From Halohasta litorea (GTDB taxonomy: Archaea > Halobacteriota > Halobacteria > Halobacteriales > Haloferacaceae): a DNA stretch of 64,000 nt. Position 1 is the first letter of the stretch, and each line of letters begins with the position of its first letter. Position numbers and translations under genes: made by a program. The notes beneath the pieces are model-generated. The model was not told where the DNA came from. It did not search any database and saw only the letters and a program-made list of their open reading frames with translations. Below, piece after piece: positions 53,941-63,139 of this stretch. The DNA is taken from contig NZ_JANHDJ010000001.1 of NCBI RefSeq assembly GCF_024494645.1, positions 434,001-498,000 on the forward strand. The letters run 5' to 3'.

Positions 53941-54633
53941 TCAGAGCAGCCGACGGAACTCTCCGAGTGGCGGGAATCGAAGCGTTTGCTCCGTGTCGGC
54001 GTCCCAAACAGTCGGCTGCAGCGAGCCGACCGACGACACGAGCGGCGACTGCAGGGCGTCGGCGCGTAGACGGTTGAGTTCGACACCGCCAGCGAGTCGG
54101 GTGAACGCCGGGAGGACCACCAGTTCGCGTCCGCGGTAGCCCGTCGGGTCGACACACAGACAGGGCCGTTTGACGCCCTCGATGGTCATCGCCGGATGAT
54201 CGTGGCCGATCAGATACCGATTTCCCTCCAGGTCCGGCTCCTCATGGCCGTGGCAGACGACCGTGCCGTCGTCGAGTTTCACCGACGACTTGATACTCGC
54301 GGGCCAGACGGTCTCTAACAACTGGTCGTGGTTGCCCTCGATGGCGACCACCTCAATGCCGTCGTCGACACATTCCAGATACAGCTCCTCGATGGTCTCT
54401 TCGACGCCATCGGGGACGGTCGAAAAGCTATGGAGCAGATCCCCCGCAAACACGACTGTCGTCGGGTCGAAAAGCGAGCGGAGCCGCGACAGCCGATCGA
54501 GCAGGTCGCGCCGCTCGCCGAGCGGGGCCGCAACGTTCGAGACGGCCTCGCGGCCGAGGTGGAGATCCGCCACCACCAGCGTCTCGGTCGCCGGGAGATA
54601 GACCGCCCGATCACGAAAGGCCAACTCGTCCAC
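53941..54633 (-). CDS. Metallophosphoesterase (SbcD/Mre11-related, small)
   Basis: 230 residues. The calcineurin-type metal motifs are intact: ADLHLG, FAGDLLH, EGNHD, CHGHEEPD and GHDHPA. This small archaeal family lacks the Mre11 capping domain, and its substrate is unknown. It is divergent from the HTH gene with an 86-nt promoter region. Confidence 0.87.
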   Translation of the reverse strand: MDELAFRDRAVYLPATETLVVADLHLGREAVSNVAAPLGERRDLLDRLSRLRSLFDPTTVVFAGDLLHSFSTVPDGVEETIEELYLECVDDGIEVVAIEGNHDQLLETVWPASIKSSVKLDDGTVVCHGHEEPDLEGNRYLIGHDHPAMTIEGVKRPCLCVDPTGYRGRELVVLPAFTRLAGGVELNRLRADALQSPLVSSVGSLQPTVWDADTEQTLRFPPLGEFRRLL

Positions 54634-54689
54634 ACCGACCGCTCGGAAGGCAGTGCCTAAAATGCCACCGTCGGCGCGTGCCCGCGGGG

Positions 54690-54697
54690 CTTTTAAT
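54690..54697 (+). promoter_or_regulatory. TATA box of HTH gene
   Basis: CTTTTAAT centred near 54693 lies 27 nt before the ATG at 54720, predicting a leaderless transcript. Confidence 0.5.
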
Positions 54698-54719
54698 GCC
54701 CCCGCACGGACAAGGGGAT

Positions 54720-55505
54720 ATGAGCGATGCGCTGGCCGACAAGCGAACCGCCACCCGATTTCGGGTGCTCGTCGAGATCGCCGACCGACAGCCCGCGGTG
54801 AGCCAAGGCGAGATCGCCGACGCGGTCGGCGTCACCAGTCAGGCGGTCAGTGAGTACATCCGCGAGTTGGTCGACGACGACCTCGTGACCAAGGAGGGTC
54901 GATCGCGCTACTCCGTGACCAAGGAGGGCGTCGACTGGCTGTTCCAGGAGGCCAAATCCCTCCAGCGGTTCGCCGACCACGTCACCGGCGACGTGCTGGG
55001 CACCGTCCAGGAGGACACCGCCATCGCAACCGCCCAGATCGAGGCGGGCCAAGCGGTCACCATCTCGGTCCAGGACGGGCTGCTCCACGCAACGCCGGGA
55101 GAATCCGGCCCTGCGACCGGCGTGGCGACGACCGACGCCGACGAAGGAACCGACGTGAGTGTGACCTCCTTCGAGGGTGTCATCGATATGACTGCCGGGA
55201 CGGTCACTGTCATCCAGATTCCGCCAGCCAGGGATGGTGGCAGTCGAGCCGTCGACACCGACCAACTCGCCGATAGCTGCGCAACTGCGGACCTCGTCGT
55301 CGCGGCGGGCGTCGAGGCCGTCGTCTCGCTTCGGCAGGCCGACCGCGAACCGGCGGTAACAGTCGCGGCTGGCGAGGTCGCTGCCGCGGCCGCCGCCGTT
55401 GGACAACGCGTTGTCGTCGTCGCTTCGACCGATACCATGGGCCGGGTGACCGACGCGCTCCGCGACGGCAACGTCTCCTACGAAGTGACGAACCCGGTAG
55501 CCTGA
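54720..55505 (+). CDS. MarR-like HTH protein with C-terminal sensor-type domain
   Basis: 261 residues from ATG 54720. Residues ~10-75 form a winged helix (SQGEIADAVGVTSQAVSEYI, then a wing with SRYSVTKEGVDWL). The rest is an alpha/beta domain rich in Ala and Val (two parts near 55030-55230 and 55240-55490) that I recall as DUF7839 in haloarchaea. A role as a ligand-responsive regulator is likely; the ligand and targets are unknown. Confidence 0.82.
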   Translation: MSDALADKRTATRFRVLVEIADRQPAVSQGEIADAVGVTSQAVSEYIRELVDDDLVTKEGRSRYSVTKEGVDWLFQEAKSLQRFADHVTGDVLGTVQEDTAIATAQIEAGQAVTISVQDGLLHATPGESGPATGVATTDADEGTDVSVTSFEGVIDMTAGTVTVIQIPPARDGGSRAVDTDQLADSCATADLVVAAGVEAVVSLRQADREPAVTVAAGEVAAAAAAVGQRVVVVASTDTMGRVTDALRDGNVSYEVTNPVA

Positions 55506-55538
55506 GGCTACCGGTGGAAAAACACAGGTTACTGAGGC

Positions 55539-56303
55539 TCAATACACGCTGACATCGTCGAACCGACCCTCGTAGACGAGATTTCGTGGATGGGTTGGCT
55601 CGTCGCCCGACAGCAGCAGTCGGTCGACTTTCTTCCAGCTGTTTTCGTAGAGCAGATGGCTGAATTCCACGAGCCCGCGGGCCCGATGGCCAATGCCTGC
55701 CCGATGCTGGACGCGCCGGGGGGCTGCCGTTTCGAGTGCCTCGACGAGTGCCGCTTCGCTGTCGATATCGGTCTCGAACAGCGTCCAGGCCTCGCCGACC
55801 GTCGACGGCAGATGGGCATACGAGGAGCCGAAACCCGGGAGGTCGAGGTCGGCGGCGATACGTTGGCCTCGGCGTCGCTGGTGGGGAAGTAGTTTGGCGT
55901 TGTAGGTTTCGACACAGTCGATGCGATCCGCGTGGGCACGGATTTCCGCCCACGTGAGGCTGACGTTCATAAAGGAGGGATGGGGCACTGCCACGGCTGC
56001 GGCCTGTCTTTCACATTCGGCCATCGCAGCCTCGAAGGTGATGAAATCCGCAACCGGTTCGGAGAGACCGATCGCAAGGAGGTGTCGGCGGTTGTTCCAG
56101 TCGCCGGTGAATATCTCGCGGGCCGGGACGACCAATAGCTCCTCGTCACTGTAGCGGGCGGCCGTCCGCTTGATCTCCGGGAGTCGGGTGAAGTGAGGTG
56201 CATAGACCAGCACGTCGATCCCGCGGCGTTTCGCCCGCGCGACGACCTCGTCGCTGAGGATCTTCACGTGCATGTCGACGCGCGTCTGCTCGGAGCCGGT
56301 CAC
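55539..56303 (-). CDS. PHP-domain-like protein with altered metal motifs
   Basis: 254 residues. PHP phosphoesterase layout is visible: N-terminal VDMHVKI, VYAPHF, REIFTGDW, AVPHPSF, CVETYN and the late GSSYAH. Several canonical ligands differ: the first HxH is HxK, the DH motif is PH and the last GSDAH is GSSYAH. Retained are the single His of motif 1, the Glu of REIF, the His of PHPS and the Glu of VETYN. It may bind fewer metals or act on an unusual substrate. Convergent with the HTH gene. Confidence 0.78.
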   Translation of the reverse strand: MTGSEQTRVDMHVKILSDEVVARAKRRGIDVLVYAPHFTRLPEIKRTAARYSDEELLVVPAREIFTGDWNNRRHLLAIGLSEPVADFITFEAAMAECERQAAAVAVPHPSFMNVSLTWAEIRAHADRIDCVETYNAKLLPHQRRRGQRIAADLDLPGFGSSYAHLPSTVGEAWTLFETDIDSEAALVEALETAAPRRVQHRAGIGHRARGLVEFSHLLYENSWKKVDRLLLSGDEPTHPRNLVYEGRFDDVSVY

Positions 56304-56400
56304 ACTGACAGGTAGCGACTCCTCCCATTAGTGGATGCCGTTTCCGGCGTGTTGGACGCAGTCGGGAGCGACTACAATGGCCGTCTGACGCACGAAAACC

Positions 56401-56408
56401 GTTATAGG
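56401..56408 (+). promoter_or_regulatory. TATA box of zinc-finger gene
   Basis: GTTATAGG centred near 56404 lies 27 nt before the ATG at 56431. Confidence 0.5.
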
Positions 56409-56430
56409 CCCTGCGGGCAACCCCCTATAT

Positions 56431-56739
56431 ATGTCCGGCTGGCGCTGTGGAATCGGCGACTGTGAACAGGGATTCGAGGACGTAGAGTCGCTGATTATCC
56501 ATCAGACGACCGAACATGACAAACACGAGTGTCAGGTCTGTGGGACACTCATTCCGGACGGCTACTTCGCGATCCGGCATGTCTTCGACGAACACACCCG
56601 CGCCCAGTACGTCCGGGCCTACGACGCCGACTCGGCGGCCGTCCGTCGCCGCGAGGAGATCCAGGCCGAAGTCGAGGCCACGGCCGATCTCAACGCTGTC
56701 GTCGACCAACTCGATACGCCCTCAAAGCAGATCGAGTAA
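56431..56739 (+). CDS. Small two-zinc-finger protein
   Basis: 102 residues. Two C2H2-type units are evident: CGIGDC...HQTTEH and CQVC...HVFDEH. A charged helical tail (RRREEIQAEVEATADLN) follows. It resembles haloarchaeal zinc-finger proteins I recall as DUF7565, possibly DNA or RNA binding. It has its own TATA box and no operon partner. Confidence 0.78.
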   Translation: MSGWRCGIGDCEQGFEDVESLIIHQTTEHDKHECQVCGTLIPDGYFAIRHVFDEHTRAQYVRAYDADSAAVRRREEIQAEVEATADLNAVVDQLDTPSKQIE

Positions 56740-56833
56740 CGCTCACCGGCCAGCGCTCGCCTTACCCTGTAAGCGATACTAGATCCTTCACGAAAATCAC
56801 AGATCTTTACTACCGGTGTTGTCTCCTCCGTGC

Positions 56834-57811
56834 ATGGAATTTGGCGTACTCAGCACTGCCGGAATCGCTCGCAAGGACGTCCTACCTGCGATTACTGCCA
56901 GCGAGCATCAGGTCGGTGCGATCGCTTCACGAAGCCGCGAGCGCGCGGCGGCGGTCGCCGAGGTGTTCTCGATCCCGCGTCACTACGGCAGTTACGAGGC
57001 GCTGCTCGACGACACCGGGATCGATGCGGTCTACATCCCGCTCCCGAACGGGCTGCACGCCGAGTGGATCCGCCGGGCCGCCGACGCCGGGCTCGACGTG
57101 CTCTGTGAGAAGCCGCTGACAGTCGACGCCGACGAGGCTCGTGAGATAGTCGAGTACTGCAGGCAGCGCGACTGTACGCTCATGGAGGCGTTTATGTACC
57201 GATACCATCCCCGCACTGAGCGGGCCATCGAACTCGCCGACACCGCTCTCGACGAGGTCCGGTCGGTGTCGGCCTCGTTCAAGTTTTCGCTGTACGGCGA
57301 TCCGGACGACATCCGACTCGATCCGACGCTTGCCGGGGGGAGTCTGATGGATGTCGGCTGTTATGCCGTGTCGGCTGCCCGGCAGTTCTTGGGCGAACCC
57401 GACCGCGTCTACGCCCACTCCGACGATTCCCGAGGGACAGGCGTCGACACCGAACTCGCGGGCGTCCTCGAGTACGACGACGGCTCGTCGGCTCGAATTG
57501 CTTCCGGGTTCGATACGCCTAAAGTCCAACGCTACCGGATCGAGGCCACGAACGGCTGGATCGAGGTCCCTGATGCCTTCGACGTCCCGACCGACGAGGC
57601 ACTCGAACTCGATTACGAGGTCGATGGCCAGCGCCACACCGAGCAGTTCGACCCGGTCGACCAGTACCGACTGGAGGTCGAAGGGTTCGCCGACTGTGTC
57701 GAGAACGACAGCCAGCCACTGACCGACGGTGCGGAGGCAATCGCGAATATGCGCGTGATCGACGGGCTCTACGAGAGCGCGACCAGTGGCACACCAGTCG
57801 ACCTCTCCTAA
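56834..57811 (+). CDS. Gfo/Idh/MocA family oxidoreductase
   Basis: 325 residues from ATG 56834. N-terminal Rossmann domain (FGVLSTAGIARKDVLPAI), the family motif CEKPLTVDADEAREIV and a C-terminal sugar-binding domain with AGGSLMDVGCYAVSAARQFLG. These enzymes oxidise sugars or related cyclic substrates with NAD(P). Xylose or glucose dehydrogenase activity is known in haloarchaeal relatives; the substrate here is not determinable. It converges on spt5, and a cluster of hairpins lies between them. Confidence 0.87.
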   Translation: MEFGVLSTAGIARKDVLPAITASEHQVGAIASRSRERAAAVAEVFSIPRHYGSYEALLDDTGIDAVYIPLPNGLHAEWIRRAADAGLDVLCEKPLTVDADEAREIVEYCRQRDCTLMEAFMYRYHPRTERAIELADTALDEVRSVSASFKFSLYGDPDDIRLDPTLAGGSLMDVGCYAVSAARQFLGEPDRVYAHSDDSRGTGVDTELAGVLEYDDGSSARIASGFDTPKVQRYRIEATNGWIEVPDAFDVPTDEALELDYEVDGQRHTEQFDPVDQYRLEVEGFADCVENDSQPLTDGAEAIANMRVIDGLYESATSGTPVDLS

Positions 57812-57863
57812 CTCGGGAGGGACATCTGGGAGCTGCCAATTTTAAAAAAGTTCTCAGTCGACC

Positions 57864-57997
57864 GAGGAACTACCGTTCCTCACTATCTGCTCGCGGCGTT
57901 GCCGTCTGCTCACGGGTGCTTCGCACCCGTTCGCATGGTCCGAGAGATTCTTCGAATCTCTCGCTACTCGCACGGCCCGAGGAGCTACCGCTCCTCG
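57864..57997. repeat. Cluster of four perfect stem-loops between convergent genes
   Basis: In 134 nt there are four perfect hairpins: GAGGAAC/GTTCCTC with loop TACC (57864-57881); ACGGGTGC/GCACCCGT with loop TTC (57912-57930); CGAGAGATTC/GAATCTCTCG with loop TTC (57941-57963); CGAGGAGC/GCTCCTCG with loop TACC (57978-57997). The first and last are near copies of each other, and the last covers the spt5 stop codon. Likely bidirectional terminators or RNA stability elements. Confidence 0.6.
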
Positions 57998-58422
57998 CTG
58001 TCCAGCACGCGGATCTGGTCGCCGCGGACCGTCACCGGGATCGGGACGGTCGCCTCGTAGAGCTCGACGGTCACCTGATCTTTGCCCTCGTCGATCCGCT
58101 GGACACGGGCCTTCTCGCCTTGGAAGGGACCGGCGATGAGTTCGACGATGTCGCCCTCGGCGATCCCCTCGACGTCCGGGGTGGGCGAGAGGAAGTGTTC
58201 GACCTCGGCGAGGCCGGACTCGCCGGGGACGATCGAGCGAGCGTGGGGTATCTCGTCGAAGAGCCGTTCGAGGGCCGCCGTGCCGTCAGCCTCGACCATC
58301 ACGTAGCTAGTGAGCGAATCCGGCGACAGGACGGCGTGGATCTCGTCTTCCTCCTTGGTTGCGATCATGTCGGCGACGGTTTGCTCCTGTCGCGCGGTGG
58401 TTTTGACGGCGTAAATACCCAT
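57985..58422 (-). CDS. spt5: Transcription elongation factor Spt5 (NusG homologue)
   Basis: 145 residues. It binds the RNA polymerase clamp and aids elongation. The NGN domain begins [18 protein letters not shown]. The KOW domain is [18 protein letters not shown], close to residue 95. I start at ATG 58422, the family start; the secE stop overlaps it by one base (TGATG), so the genes are translationally coupled. The 3' end lies inside the last stem of a hairpin cluster. Confidence 0.94.
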   Translation of the reverse strand: MGIYAVKTTARQEQTVADMIATKEEDEIHAVLSPDSLTSYVMVEADGTAALERLFDEIPHARSIVPGESGLAEVEHFLSPTPDVEGIAEGDIVELIAGPFQGEKARVQRIDEGKDQVTVELYEATVPIPVTVRGDQIRVLDSEER

Positions 58423-58595
58423 CAGACACCACCGGGCAGGAAGCTCATGATCGCGAAGATAATAAAGCCGATAATCCCGATCAGGATGATCCCGGCACCG
58501 GCGATCTTCGAGACCTGCGAGAACTCGTTCCACGAGGGCGTACTCGCCAGTTTCAGTACGCGAATGTAGCTGTTGAGATCGTACGGAACGTTCAT
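58422..58595 (-). CDS. secE: Protein translocase SecE (Sec61-gamma type)
   Basis: 57 residues, read from ATG 58595 to TGA 58422. It is the small subunit that clamps the SecY channel. An amphipathic N-terminal helix ([18 protein letters not shown]) is followed by a single membrane helix ([20 protein letters not shown]). It sits between ftsZ and spt5, its usual place in haloarchaea, and its stop overlaps the spt5 start by one base. Confidence 0.9.
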   Translation of the reverse strand: MNVPYDLNSYIRVLKLASTPSWNEFSQVSKIAGAGIILIGIIGFIIFAIMSFLPGGV

Positions 58596-58719
58596 GGTAG
58601 CCGGTCGTTAGGTGTCGGGCTTTTTCTATCTATTGGTACTGCGCGTGCCCGAACATCACTCTCGACCAGTAGTTCGCTCAAAAAAGCCTCTCGCCGGGAC
58701 CGAACCCTCGACCGTTCGA

Positions 58720-59898
58720 TTACTCGACGTAGTCGATATCGTCTGACTCCTCGACCGACTCCGAGGCGGCGGCTGCTTGGGTGTCTTGTGTGCGGCTCTT
58801 GACGGTCTCGCTGCTGCCGTAGATCTGTGGGGAGTCGACGCCGGTGACGACGATCATCGTCCGCATACTGCCTTCGAGCTCCTCGTCGATCGAGGTCCCC
58901 CAGATGATCCGGGCGTCGGGGTCGATCCGGTCGTAGATCTCCTCGACGACGCCTTCGGCCTCCTCGATGGACATATCGTTGCCACCAGTGACGTTGACCA
59001 GCGCAGAGTTCGCACCGGAGATGTCGACATCAAGCAAGGGAGAACGGAGGGCACTTTTGACCGAATCTTGGGCTTTGGACTCCGAGTCTGACTCGCCGAG
59101 GCCGATCATGGCGACGCCGCCTTTCTCCATGACGGTCCGCACGTCAGCGAAGTCGAGGTTGACAAGCCCGGGCTTTGTTATGAGCTCGGTAATCCCCTTG
59201 ACCGAGCGCATCAGCACCTCGTCGCTGACCTGGAAGGCCTGACGGACCGGCATCTTGCCGACCGCATCCAGGAGTCGGTCGTTGGGAACGACGATGACCG
59301 TGTCACTCACGTCCCGAAGCCGTTCGAGTCCGGCCTCGGCGTTGGTGCGTCGGACCTCTCCCTCGGCGGTAAAGGGCGTGGTGACGATCGAGATGGTAAG
59401 TGCACCCGAATCACGGGCGGCTTTGGCGACCACGGGAGCCGATCCGGTGCCGGTTCCCCCACCGAGACCCGCAGTAACGAAGACCATATCCGAGCCTTCG
59501 ATGGCGTCGTAGATCTCCTCTTGGCTTTCGAGGGCGGCTTCTTCACCCACTTGTGGGAGCGAGCCAGCACCGCGTCCTTGGGTTTTCTGTTGGCCCATCA
59601 GGATCTTGGTGTCGGCCTCGATGTTCACGAGATGCTGTACGTCGGTGTTCGCGGCGACCAACTTGGCACCGTGAATCCCCTCTTCGTGCATCCGGTTGAC
59701 GGTGTTGCCGCCACCGCCGCCACAGCCGACGACCGTGATATCGGTCTGGAGGTCCTGGAGGACGTCCTTCAGTTCGTCGTCGGTCATGGTCCCGGACTGT
59801 GGCGCGCCGCCGGAGGGGCTGGTCCCGGTGAGTTCCTCGGATGCCTCGCCCTCGCCATCCTCGGCCTCGTCGATCGCGTCCTCAACGATAGAGTCCAT
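58720..59898 (-). CDS. ftsZ: Cell division protein FtsZ (FtsZ1 type)
   Basis: 392 residues. The tubulin-like GTPase of the division ring. The first ~50 residues are an acidic extension ([13 protein letters not shown] and so on) common in haloarchaea. GTP-binding motifs: [12 protein letters not shown], the tubulin signature [14 protein letters not shown] and the synergy-loop region [11 protein letters not shown]. An acidic C-terminal tail ends in DDIDYVE. The window shows the order ftsZ, secE, spt5 on the minus strand, a conserved arrangement. Confidence 0.96.
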   Translation of the reverse strand: MDSIVEDAIDEAEDGEGEASEELTGTSPSGGAPQSGTMTDDELKDVLQDLQTDITVVGCGGGGGNTVNRMHEEGIHGAKLVAANTDVQHLVNIEADTKILMGQQKTQGRGAGSLPQVGEEAALESQEEIYDAIEGSDMVFVTAGLGGGTGTGSAPVVAKAARDSGALTISIVTTPFTAEGEVRRTNAEAGLERLRDVSDTVIVVPNDRLLDAVGKMPVRQAFQVSDEVLMRSVKGITELITKPGLVNLDFADVRTVMEKGGVAMIGLGESDSESKAQDSVKSALRSPLLDVDISGANSALVNVTGGNDMSIEEAEGVVEEIYDRIDPDARIIWGTSIDEELEGSMRTMIVVTGVDSPQIYGSSETVKSRTQDTQAAAASESVEESDDIDYVE

Positions 59899-59965
59899 CA
59901 GTATAACCGTGCCTTGCAGACCGAGCGTATTTATCTTTCCCCATTTGTCAGACAGTCGTCGGACT

Positions 59966-61351
59966 CTATCTGTCGGCTTCCCGAATTTCCGGCCGCGAGA
60001 GATCGAACCGGTCGACCTGCTGGCTCTCGACGACGTGGGGTTCGACCGTCTTCCCGTTGACGGTCACGGCCTCGCCTGCGGCGAGTTTCCCGAACTTTGG
60101 TCCCTCCGGTACCCCGAGGGTGGCGGCCTTCCCGGGGTCGAAGCTCGTCTGTCGGGCGACGACCTCGCCGTCGGTTCGCTCGACAGTCTGATATTTCGAG
60201 TCGAGCAGGCCGACAAGCCGCTCGACGAGCCGGTCGAAGTCGTCGGTTGTCGCCACCGCGGCATGCCCGGCCGGGAGGGTGCCACCCTCGACGGTCTCAA
60301 AGGCGACAGTGTTCTCGGTGATGGCCTCCCAGACGGTGTCGGTGTCGACGCCGTTTGCGGCTCCGATCAGTTCGTCGGGCAACTCGACGGCGAGCCACTC
60401 GCCGTCGGCTCCGATCGATACGTCGCCGAACCGAAGGCCGTCTTCGACCGTCGACAGCGCGGTTTCGAGCGCCGAAACCACCGGGAGGGGCCGACTCTCG
60501 ACTGTTTGGAGCCACGTCTCGGAGACGACTCGGTAGCCGAGATCGTCGATGACGGCTTCGAGCTCCGGTTTCTCCCCATCGACGACCGCCAGTTCGGCCG
60601 CGCTGGCCTCGAAAGCGGCGTCGATCACCTCGCGGTTTGCTTCCGGGTCGCCCATCGCCTCCAGTTGCCAGTCCGACCCGATGTGGCCGACGGCCCACTC
60701 GCTGTCGGCGACGATCCGGGTACAGCGTGGGGTGTAGTGGCCGCCGCCGAAGCCGACGACGTGGCGAGGTGGCTCGTCGTCGACCGGCCGGTGGTCGGCT
60801 GCTGCGTCCTGGAGATCGAGTACTGCATCGGCGACTGCTCGCGCCCCGTCGGGGTCGGCCCATTCGGTCTCGCTACTCCCGAGTTCGACGAACAGCGAGG
60901 GGACTTCGGGAGCGGTCGGCCCGTGGTGGGTACACTCGATGCCGACGTCGTACCCCTCGGGTGCATGCCGGTCGAGGGCCGCGACGACGGCCTTCTGGAC
61001 GCCCGGCGCGGCGCGGGCGAACGACCCCGGTTGGCCGCCGTAGTCGGCGGGTCCGAAGTTACCCGTGAAGTGGGCGGTCAAGAGTTCGCCCGTCTCACCG
61101 GCATGTTTCGAGACGAACACGAGGAAATCGAGTTTTTCGGGGTCGCTGAAGGCGTCTTCGGGCGAGTCGAGTTCGACGTGGATCGGCTCGAAGCTCCTGA
61201 GTTCGAATCCCTTCCGTCGATAAAACTCACCGCCGCCGTCGGCATCCGGTCGGCTTTCGTCGACGTGTGTCGTCCAGCCCTCGCGGTCGCGCAGCTGCTC
61301 GCCGATGTGTGCCGAGGCCTGATCGGCCCGACTGACGACGATCCATATCAC
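59966..61351 (-). CDS. dtdA: D-aminoacyl-tRNA deacylase, archaeal type
   Basis: 461 residues from GTG 61351, giving the family N-terminus [16 protein letters not shown]. It removes D-amino acids from mischarged tRNAs. Characteristic segments are [19 protein letters not shown] and [22 protein letters not shown], and [12 protein letters not shown]. Residues ~270-461 form an extra C-terminal domain not present in short archaeal homologues but usual in haloarchaea. The gene is divergent from aroE. Confidence 0.92.
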   Translation of the reverse strand: MIWIVVSRADQASAHIGEQLRDREGWTTHVDESRPDADGGGEFYRRKGFELRSFEPIHVELDSPEDAFSDPEKLDFLVFVSKHAGETGELLTAHFTGNFGPADYGGQPGSFARAAPGVQKAVVAALDRHAPEGYDVGIECTHHGPTAPEVPSLFVELGSSETEWADPDGARAVADAVLDLQDAAADHRPVDDEPPRHVVGFGGGHYTPRCTRIVADSEWAVGHIGSDWQLEAMGDPEANREVIDAAFEASAAELAVVDGEKPELEAVIDDLGYRVVSETWLQTVESRPLPVVSALETALSTVEDGLRFGDVSIGADGEWLAVELPDELIGAANGVDTDTVWEAITENTVAFETVEGGTLPAGHAAVATTDDFDRLVERLVGLLDSKYQTVERTDGEVVARQTSFDPGKAATLGVPEGPKFGKLAAGEAVTVNGKTVEPHVVESQQVDRFDLSRPEIREADR

Positions 61352-61446
61352 AACCCCTCCTCGGTGGTCGGCCCGCAAAACCGCATCGGCTTGCGGCGAC
61401 GGCGTCGACTCCGGATATTTAAGAACGAACCGGCTAACAAACGTCT

Positions 61447-62259
61447 ATGGACGTATATGGACTGGTCGGCAATCCGGTCGGCCACTCGGTGTCGCCACCG
61501 ATGCACGAGGCGGCCTACGAGGAACTCGGGATCGAGGCCTCCTATGTCGCCTTCGAGCCGCCGGTCGATGAGATCAGACAGGCAATCGGCGGCGCACAAA
61601 CGCTGGGAATCGCCGGGCTCAACGTCACGATCCCGTTTAAACAGGACGTACTGGAGCTGGTCGAGCCGGACGGGCTCGCCGAACGCATCGGCGCGGTCAA
61701 CACGATCGAGTTCGGCGAGGGCGCACCACGCGGCTACAATACGGACGCTGCGGGCGTCACGCGAGCCTTCGAACATCACGACGTCGACCTCACCGGTCGA
61801 AAAGCCGTCGTCGTCGGCGCAGGCGGGGCTGGCCGGGCGGCCGCCTTCGCGCTGTCGGATGCTGGAGCCGAAGTCCACATCGCCAACCGAACCGTCGACC
61901 GGGCGATCGAGCTGGCCTCGGACGTCTCCGACGGCACCGGCGGGAGCCTCGATACGCTCGATTCACAGATCGGCGACGCATCGATCCTCGTCAACGCCAC
62001 GAGCGTCGGCATGGAATCCGACGAGACGCCCGTTCCCGCAGACTGTCTCCACAGCGATCTCACGGTGCTTGATGCCGTGTATGCCCCCCTCGAAACGCGC
62101 CTGCTCCAGGAGGCACGTGAGACCGGAGCGACCACCATCGACGGCGCGTGGATGCTGCTGTTTCAGGGCGTCGAGGCTTTCGAGCAGTGGACCGACCGCG
62201 AGGCCCCAGTCGAGGTGATGAACCGTGCGCTACGGGAGGCCCTCGACTCCTCTGAGTAG
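61447..62259 (+). CDS. aroE: Shikimate dehydrogenase
   Basis: 270 residues. Reduces 3-dehydroshikimate to shikimate with NADPH in aromatic amino acid synthesis. Substrate site [20 protein letters not shown], catalytic lysine in NVTIPFK and dinucleotide motif [13 protein letters not shown] are complete. A TATTTAAG element at about 61414-61421 is a likely TATA box. Together with the chorismate-using gene downstream, the region is partly devoted to the chorismate pathway. Confidence 0.95.
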   Translation: MDVYGLVGNPVGHSVSPPMHEAAYEELGIEASYVAFEPPVDEIRQAIGGAQTLGIAGLNVTIPFKQDVLELVEPDGLAERIGAVNTIEFGEGAPRGYNTDAAGVTRAFEHHDVDLTGRKAVVVGAGGAGRAAAFALSDAGAEVHIANRTVDRAIELASDVSDGTGGSLDTLDSQIGDASILVNATSVGMESDETPVPADCLHSDLTVLDAVYAPLETRLLQEARETGATTIDGAWMLLFQGVEAFEQWTDREAPVEVMNRALREALDSSE

Positions 62260-62304
62260 CCACTGACTACCAGCGTCCTGGCACGTTATAGGTCGCTTGT
62301 AACG

Positions 62305-62312
62305 TTTAAATA
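62305..62312 (+). promoter_or_regulatory. TATA box of helix-hairpin-helix gene
   Basis: TTTAAATA is centred 27 nt before the ATG at 62336, predicting a leaderless transcript. Confidence 0.55.
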
Positions 62313-62335
62313 CAGTCGTCATGTAGCTACACCCA

Positions 62336-63073
62336 ATGGCCCTGTTGAACAAATTGAAGTCGATTCTCGGTATCGGAGGCGGCCGCGATAGAGAGGATCA
62401 GCGGACGGATACGTCCGTGACGGTCGAACGCGAGGCCAGCGAACCCGCCTCGGAGGACACCGAAGCATCTCCACCCTCCGATAGCGAATCGACCGACGCT
62501 GACGAGCCGGTCGCTGCTGGCACCGACGCGACGGCCTCAACCGGCTCGATGACCGAGTCGGCGGCCGACGACCCCGAAACTGCCGCCGAACCGAGCGAAG
62601 CTGCCGCCCCTCCAGCCGATGCCGACGACGAGGATGTCGAGGACGTTATCGACGAGGCCGAACCGTCGAGCGATTCCGAGGACGCTGTCGCCGCTGGCAC
62701 TGACGCGACAGCCTCGACCGACTCGTTGGTCGACAGCGACGGGACCGACCCCGACGACGCCGCCGAACCCGGCGAGGCAACCGGACCGCCGACCGGCAGC
62801 ATCGACGATGCCGAGGACTCGGTCGACGACCACGACGAGTCGGAGCCGGATGCCGAGGACTCGGTCGACGACCACGACGAGTCGGAGCCGGATGCCGAGG
62901 CCTCGGTCGAGACGATCAAGGGCATCGGGCCAGCCTACTCCGACCGCCTCGGTGATGCCGGGATCGAATCGGTATCGGCGCTCGCCGCAGCCGACGCCGA
63001 GGAACTCGGCGAGGCGATCGACGTCTCGCCCAAGATCGTCGCCGACTGGATCGACCGCGCCGAAGCCCAGTAG
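62336..63073 (+). CDS. Acidic repeat protein with C-terminal helix-hairpin-helix
   Basis: 245 residues. Residues 1-20 are a hydrophobic/basic start (MALLNKLKSILGIGGG). The middle ~165 residues are acidic, Ala/Asp/Ser-rich repeats, and residues ~190-245 form a helix-hairpin-helix (IKGIGPAYSDRLGDAGI, then LGEAIDVSPKIVADWI). The acidic part contains two ~38-residue blocks with VAAGTDATAST and a perfect 42-nt tandem duplication at 62807-62890. HhH proteins of this type bind DNA or proteins. A partner cannot be named. Confidence 0.72.
   Translation: MALLNKLKSILGIGGGRDREDQRTDTSVTVEREASEPASEDTEASPPSDSESTDADEPVAAGTDATASTGSMTESAADDPETAAEPSEAAAPPADADDEDVEDVIDEAEPSSDSEDAVAAGTDATASTDSLVDSDGTDPDDAAEPGEATGPPTGSIDDAEDSVDDHDESEPDAEDSVDDHDESEPDAEASVETIKGIGPAYSDRLGDAGIESVSALAAADAEELGEAIDVSPKIVADWIDRAEAQ
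62807..62890 (+). repeat. Perfect 42-bp tandem duplication within coding sequence
   Basis: Two identical 42-base units (62807-62848 and 62849-62890), encoding a 14-residue unit that begins DAEDSVDDHD, with a third partial unit from 62891. In frame, so it changes only the length of the acidic linker. Confidence 0.9.
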
Positions 63074-63139
63074 GGCCTTACTCGCGGCCCTTCAGGGGAA
63101 CGCGAAACTGTTACCCGCAGGGGGTGACTCCCGTTTCGT

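Noticed and set aside
57864-57997. CRISPR-like repeat cluster
   Set aside because: The hairpins are mostly different in sequence and there are no equal-length spacers.
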